A stretch of 6,286 nucleotides of DNA from a bacterium HR32 (lineage in GTDB: Bacteria; Sysuimicrobiota; Sysuimicrobiia; Sysuimicrobiales; Sysuimicrobiaceae). The stretch lies in assembly GCA_002898935.1 (NCBI GenBank), contig BEII01000109.1:1-6286 (forward strand). Direction: 5' to 3'. Positions 4,440 to 6,286 of the stretch are shown in pieces. Numbering within the stretch: the first letter of the stretch is position 1; every line of letters starts with the position of its first letter. The notes below the pieces were generated by a model. The model saw only the letters and a list, made by a program, of their open reading frames with translations, searched no databases and was not told where the DNA came from. The position numbers and the translations under genes were made by a program.

Positions 4440-5678
4440 ATGGCGCCACGCATTATCTTACTGCACTACACCGCGCCGCCCGTGGTGGGCGGTGTGGAAT
4501 CCGTCGTGGGCACACAAGCGCGCTTGCTGCGGCAGGCCGGTCACGAGGTCTGGGTGGTGGCGGGCCGAGGAAGGCACGGCGCAGGCTGTATGCTCGTGCC
4601 CCTGTTGTACGGCCGGCACCCCGAAGTCCGCGCTGCCCACGCCGCGCTCCGGCGCGGGGACGCTGGTCCTGTGCAGGAAGTGGGCCAGCGCGTCGCGGAC
4701 GAGCTGGCGGAGCTCCTCTCCGGCAGCGTGTGCGTGGTGCACAACGCCTTCACCATGGCGAAGAACCTGCCACTCCTGTGGGCCCTGCACCGGCTGGTGG
4801 ACCGAGCTTTGGGCTGCCGGTGGGTGGCGTGGACCCACGACGTGGTGTGGGACAACCCGCAGGAGCTGGCTCGCGTCCCGGAGGGCCCCTTCCGGGCCCT
4901 GCTGAGGACTGCCCGTCCAGAGGTGACCTACGTGGCCATCACCGAGACCGTGCGAGCTTCCCTGGTCCGGCACCTGGGACTTCCGCAGGCCGCGGTCACG
5001 GTGATCCCGCCGGGCACGTCCCTGGACGCGCTGCAGGTCCTTGGGAGCCAGGCCCGCCGCGTGCTGGAGGCGCTGTCGTGGGACGCCTACGACCCGGTGT
5101 TGCTGGTCCCCGTCCGCGTGACGCGTCGGAAGAACCTGGAGCTGGCGGTGGGGGTGGCCGCGGCTCTCCGGGCGCGGGGCCGGCGTCCCCTCGTGGTGGT
5201 CACGGGACCCCTGGGGGCCCACAACCCGGCGAACGCCCGGTACCTGGCGGAACTGCAGGCGCTGCGGGAATCCCTCGGGGTGGAGGAACACGTGGTGTTT
5301 TTGGCCGAGCGCGGAGTCCGCTGCTCGCCCCGCACGGTGGGCCAACTGTACCTGGCATGCGACGGCGTGCTGCTCACGAGCACGTGGGAGGGATTCGGGT
5401 TGCCGGTGGCGGAAGCAGGGCTCCTGCGCGTGCCGGTGTTCTGCAGCCGCATCCCGGCCCTCAGGGAGGTGGCGGGGGAGGACGCCCACTTCTTCGGGCG
5501 GGAGGAGACCCCCGAGGCGGTGGCGGACCTCGTGCTGCGGGCGCTGTCGGAGGACCGGGCCAGCCGGCTGCGCCGCCGCGTGCGGGACAACTTCGGCTGG
5601 GAGCGGCTGGTCCGGGAACGGCTCGTCCCACTCCTGAACGAACTCGCGAAGGCCGGGGGTGCCCCTACCCCGGAGTAG
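4440..5678 (+). CDS. GT4-family glycosyltransferase (GT-B fold)
   Basis: The 412-residue protein is a retaining GT-B glycosyltransferase of the GT4 (glycosyl transferases group 1) type. The N-terminal acceptor domain begins IILLHYTAPPVVGGVESV (5-22) with the glycine loop at 17-18, and includes WTHDVVWDNP (131-140) and AITETVRASLVRHLG (166-180). The hinge is VTVIPPGTS (186-194). The C-terminal nucleotide-sugar domain has the R-x4-K phosphate contacts (Arg226, Lys231 in RVTRRKN) and the E-x7-E motif EGFGLPVAE (Glu317, Glu325). It probably moves a sugar from a nucleotide sugar onto a lipid, polysaccharide or small-molecule acceptor; which one is unknown. No signal peptide is present, so it acts in the cytoplasm or at the membrane face. 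The ATG at 4440 fits the family N-terminus, though its ribosome binding site (AAAGGA, 11 bases upstream) is weak. The reading frame stays open upstream, but that part is antisense to the TauE gene. No partner sugar genes are adjacent. Confidence 0.92.
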   Translation: MAPRIILLHYTAPPVVGGVESVVGTQARLLRQAGHEVWVVAGRGRHGAGCMLVPLLYGRHPEVRAAHAALRRGDAGPVQEVGQRVADELAELLSGSVCVVHNAFTMAKNLPLLWALHRLVDRALGCRWVAWTHDVVWDNPQELARVPEGPFRALLRTARPEVTYVAITETVRASLVRHLGLPQAAVTVIPPGTSLDALQVLGSQARRVLEALSWDAYDPVLLVPVRVTRRKNLELAVGVAAALRARGRRPLVVVTGPLGAHNPANARYLAELQALRESLGVEEHVVFLAERGVRCSPRTVGQLYLACDGVLLTSTWEGFGLPVAEAGLLRVPVFCSRIPALREVAGEDAHFFGREETPEAVADLVLRALSEDRASRLRRRVRDNFGWERLVRERLVPLLNELAKAGGAPTPE

Positions 5679-5776
5679 AAGGGGGATGCGGGACAAGCGC
5701 TCGGTTCCCAGTTCGTGGGACGTCGCTGTCGCACGCGTAGGTCCGGGAGACCGCTTCGTGGTCGGCGCATTCGCGC

Positions 5777-5782
5777 TAGAAT
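5777..5782 (+). promoter_or_regulatory. -10 box of the metallo-hydrolase gene, leaderless promoter
   Basis: TAGAAT lies in the 110-base gap after the glycosyltransferase stop. Six bases (CACAGG) separate it from the GTG at 5789, so transcription should begin at or within a base or two of that start codon. A possible -35, TTCGTG at 5755-5760, is poor. A short stem, GACCGC with GTGGTC (about 5749-5763), covers the -35 area. The rest of the gap has only a 5-base stem, TCCCA/TGGGA at 5706-5720, without a T tract, and no convincing terminator. Confidence 0.5.
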
Positions 5783-5788
5783 CACAGG

Positions 5789-6286
5789 GTGAGCGTGCCG
5801 GTGCGGATTTCCGTGCTCGCCTCCGGTAGCGGCGGCAACGCGGTGTGGCTCGAAGCCTCGGGTGAGGCGGTGCTCGTGGACGCGGGGCTGTCCTCGGACA
5901 GCTTGTTGCGCCGGGCGGAGGAGGCAGGACACAACCGCGGTGCGCTGCGCGCGGTGCTCCTCACCCACGAGCACGACGACCACGCCCGGGGCGCAGCAGC
6001 CCTCTCGCGGACCGTGGGGGTGCCGGTGCTCGGCAACGAGGCCACGCTCCGCGCGTGCGGTCTCGAGCCGGCCCGCTGCGAGCCGTTCACGAACCTCCGG
6101 CCCTTCCGGGTGGGGCCCTGGTCGGTGGAGGCCGTCCCCGTGCGGCACGACGCCGCGGACCCGGTGGCGTTCGTCCTTGAAGCGTGCGGCGTGCGCGTCG
6201 TAGTCGCCACCGACCTGGGCGACGTGGGCGATTCGCTCCTGGAACGCGGAGCAGGTAGCGACGTGGTCCTGCTGGAGGCCAACTAC
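5789..6286 (+). CDS. YycJ/WalJ-like metallo-beta-lactamase-fold hydrolase (N-terminal part, runs off window)
   Basis: The first 166 residues are present and the frame is still open at the window end. The family is about 260 residues long, so roughly 60 percent is seen. The opening ISVLASGSGGNAVWLE (7-22) and VLVDAGLS (28-35) are typical of YycJ/WalJ proteins. The metal-binding motif is THEHDDH (59-65), giving His60, His62, Asp64 and His65. His120 in RHDAADPVAF and Asp142 in ATDLGDV complete the expected metal ligands, and LLEANY (161-166) is another family signature. Members are cytoplasmic di-metal phosphodiesterases, linked to 5'-3' DNA exonuclease activity and, in Bacillota, encoded beside the WalKR (YycFG) system. 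No such neighbours are seen here. The start is GTG at 5789. GTG codons at 5795 and 5801 are alternatives, but only 5789 fits the -10 box as a leaderless start, and there is no Shine-Dalgarno sequence. Confidence 0.9.
   Translation, partial: MSVPVRISVLASGSGGNAVWLEASGEAVLVDAGLSSDSLLRRAEEAGHNRGALRAVLLTHEHDDHARGAAALSRTVGVPVLGNEATLRACGLEPARCEPFTNLRPFRVGPWSVEAVPVRHDAADPVAFVLEACGVRVVVATDLGDVGDSLLERGAGSDVVLLEANY

Noticed and set aside
5706..5720. Terminator after the glycosyltransferase (TCCCA/TGGGA stem)
   Set aside because: The stem has only five pairs and no T run follows, so it is too weak to call.

Overview
The window is GC-rich bacterial DNA carrying eight protein genes (two of them cut by the window edges), one tRNA gene and four short control regions. 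Many start codons are GTG or TTG behind strong AGGAGG-type ribosome binding sites. Two genes instead have almost no leader. Third codon positions are heavily G/C. This fits a high-GC, possibly thermophilic, deep-branching bacterium such as Armatimonadota/Sysuimicrobiota relatives, Chloroflexota, Deinococcota or high-GC Bacillota. The phylum cannot be fixed from the sequence alone.

Left part (1-1552, minus strand): a tight three-gene operon reading SDR oxidoreductase, then MaoC-type acyl-CoA hydratase, then an FAD-linked oxidase of the D-lactate/glycolate oxidase type (only its N-terminus is inside the window). Gaps are 22 and 12 bases and all three starts are non-ATG. The gene set suggests catabolism of a hydroxyacyl-CoA or hydroxy acid, but the substrate is unknown.

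Centre-left (1553-3215, plus strand): a TrmB-family regulator is transcribed divergently from that operon. It has a TTGACA -35 box and a 20-base near-palindrome over its own start region, which looks like an autoregulatory operator. Its effector domain carries a cluster of four cysteines and a histidine. It is followed, 39 bases on, by a gene for an exported, all-helical, histidine-containing protein of unknown function that is visibly an internal duplication.

Centre (3216-3620): a long GC-rich hairpin without a T tract, a tRNA-Gly(CCC) gene on the minus strand with encoded CCA and an extended -10 promoter, and a stretch of overlapping inverted repeats in an AT-richer island.

Right part (3621-6286): a TauE/SafE-family membrane permease (minus) is divergent from a GT4-type glycosyltransferase (plus). 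The glycosyltransferase leader contains two mutually exclusive stems next to its start codon. The window ends in the N-terminal 166 residues of a YycJ/WalJ-like metallo-beta-lactamase-fold hydrolase, whose GTG start sits where transcription should begin, so its mRNA is probably leaderless.

The most distinctive unit is the TrmB regulator with its operator and exported partner, facing the SDR-MaoC-oxidase operon. No mobile elements, CRISPR arrays or phage genes were seen.
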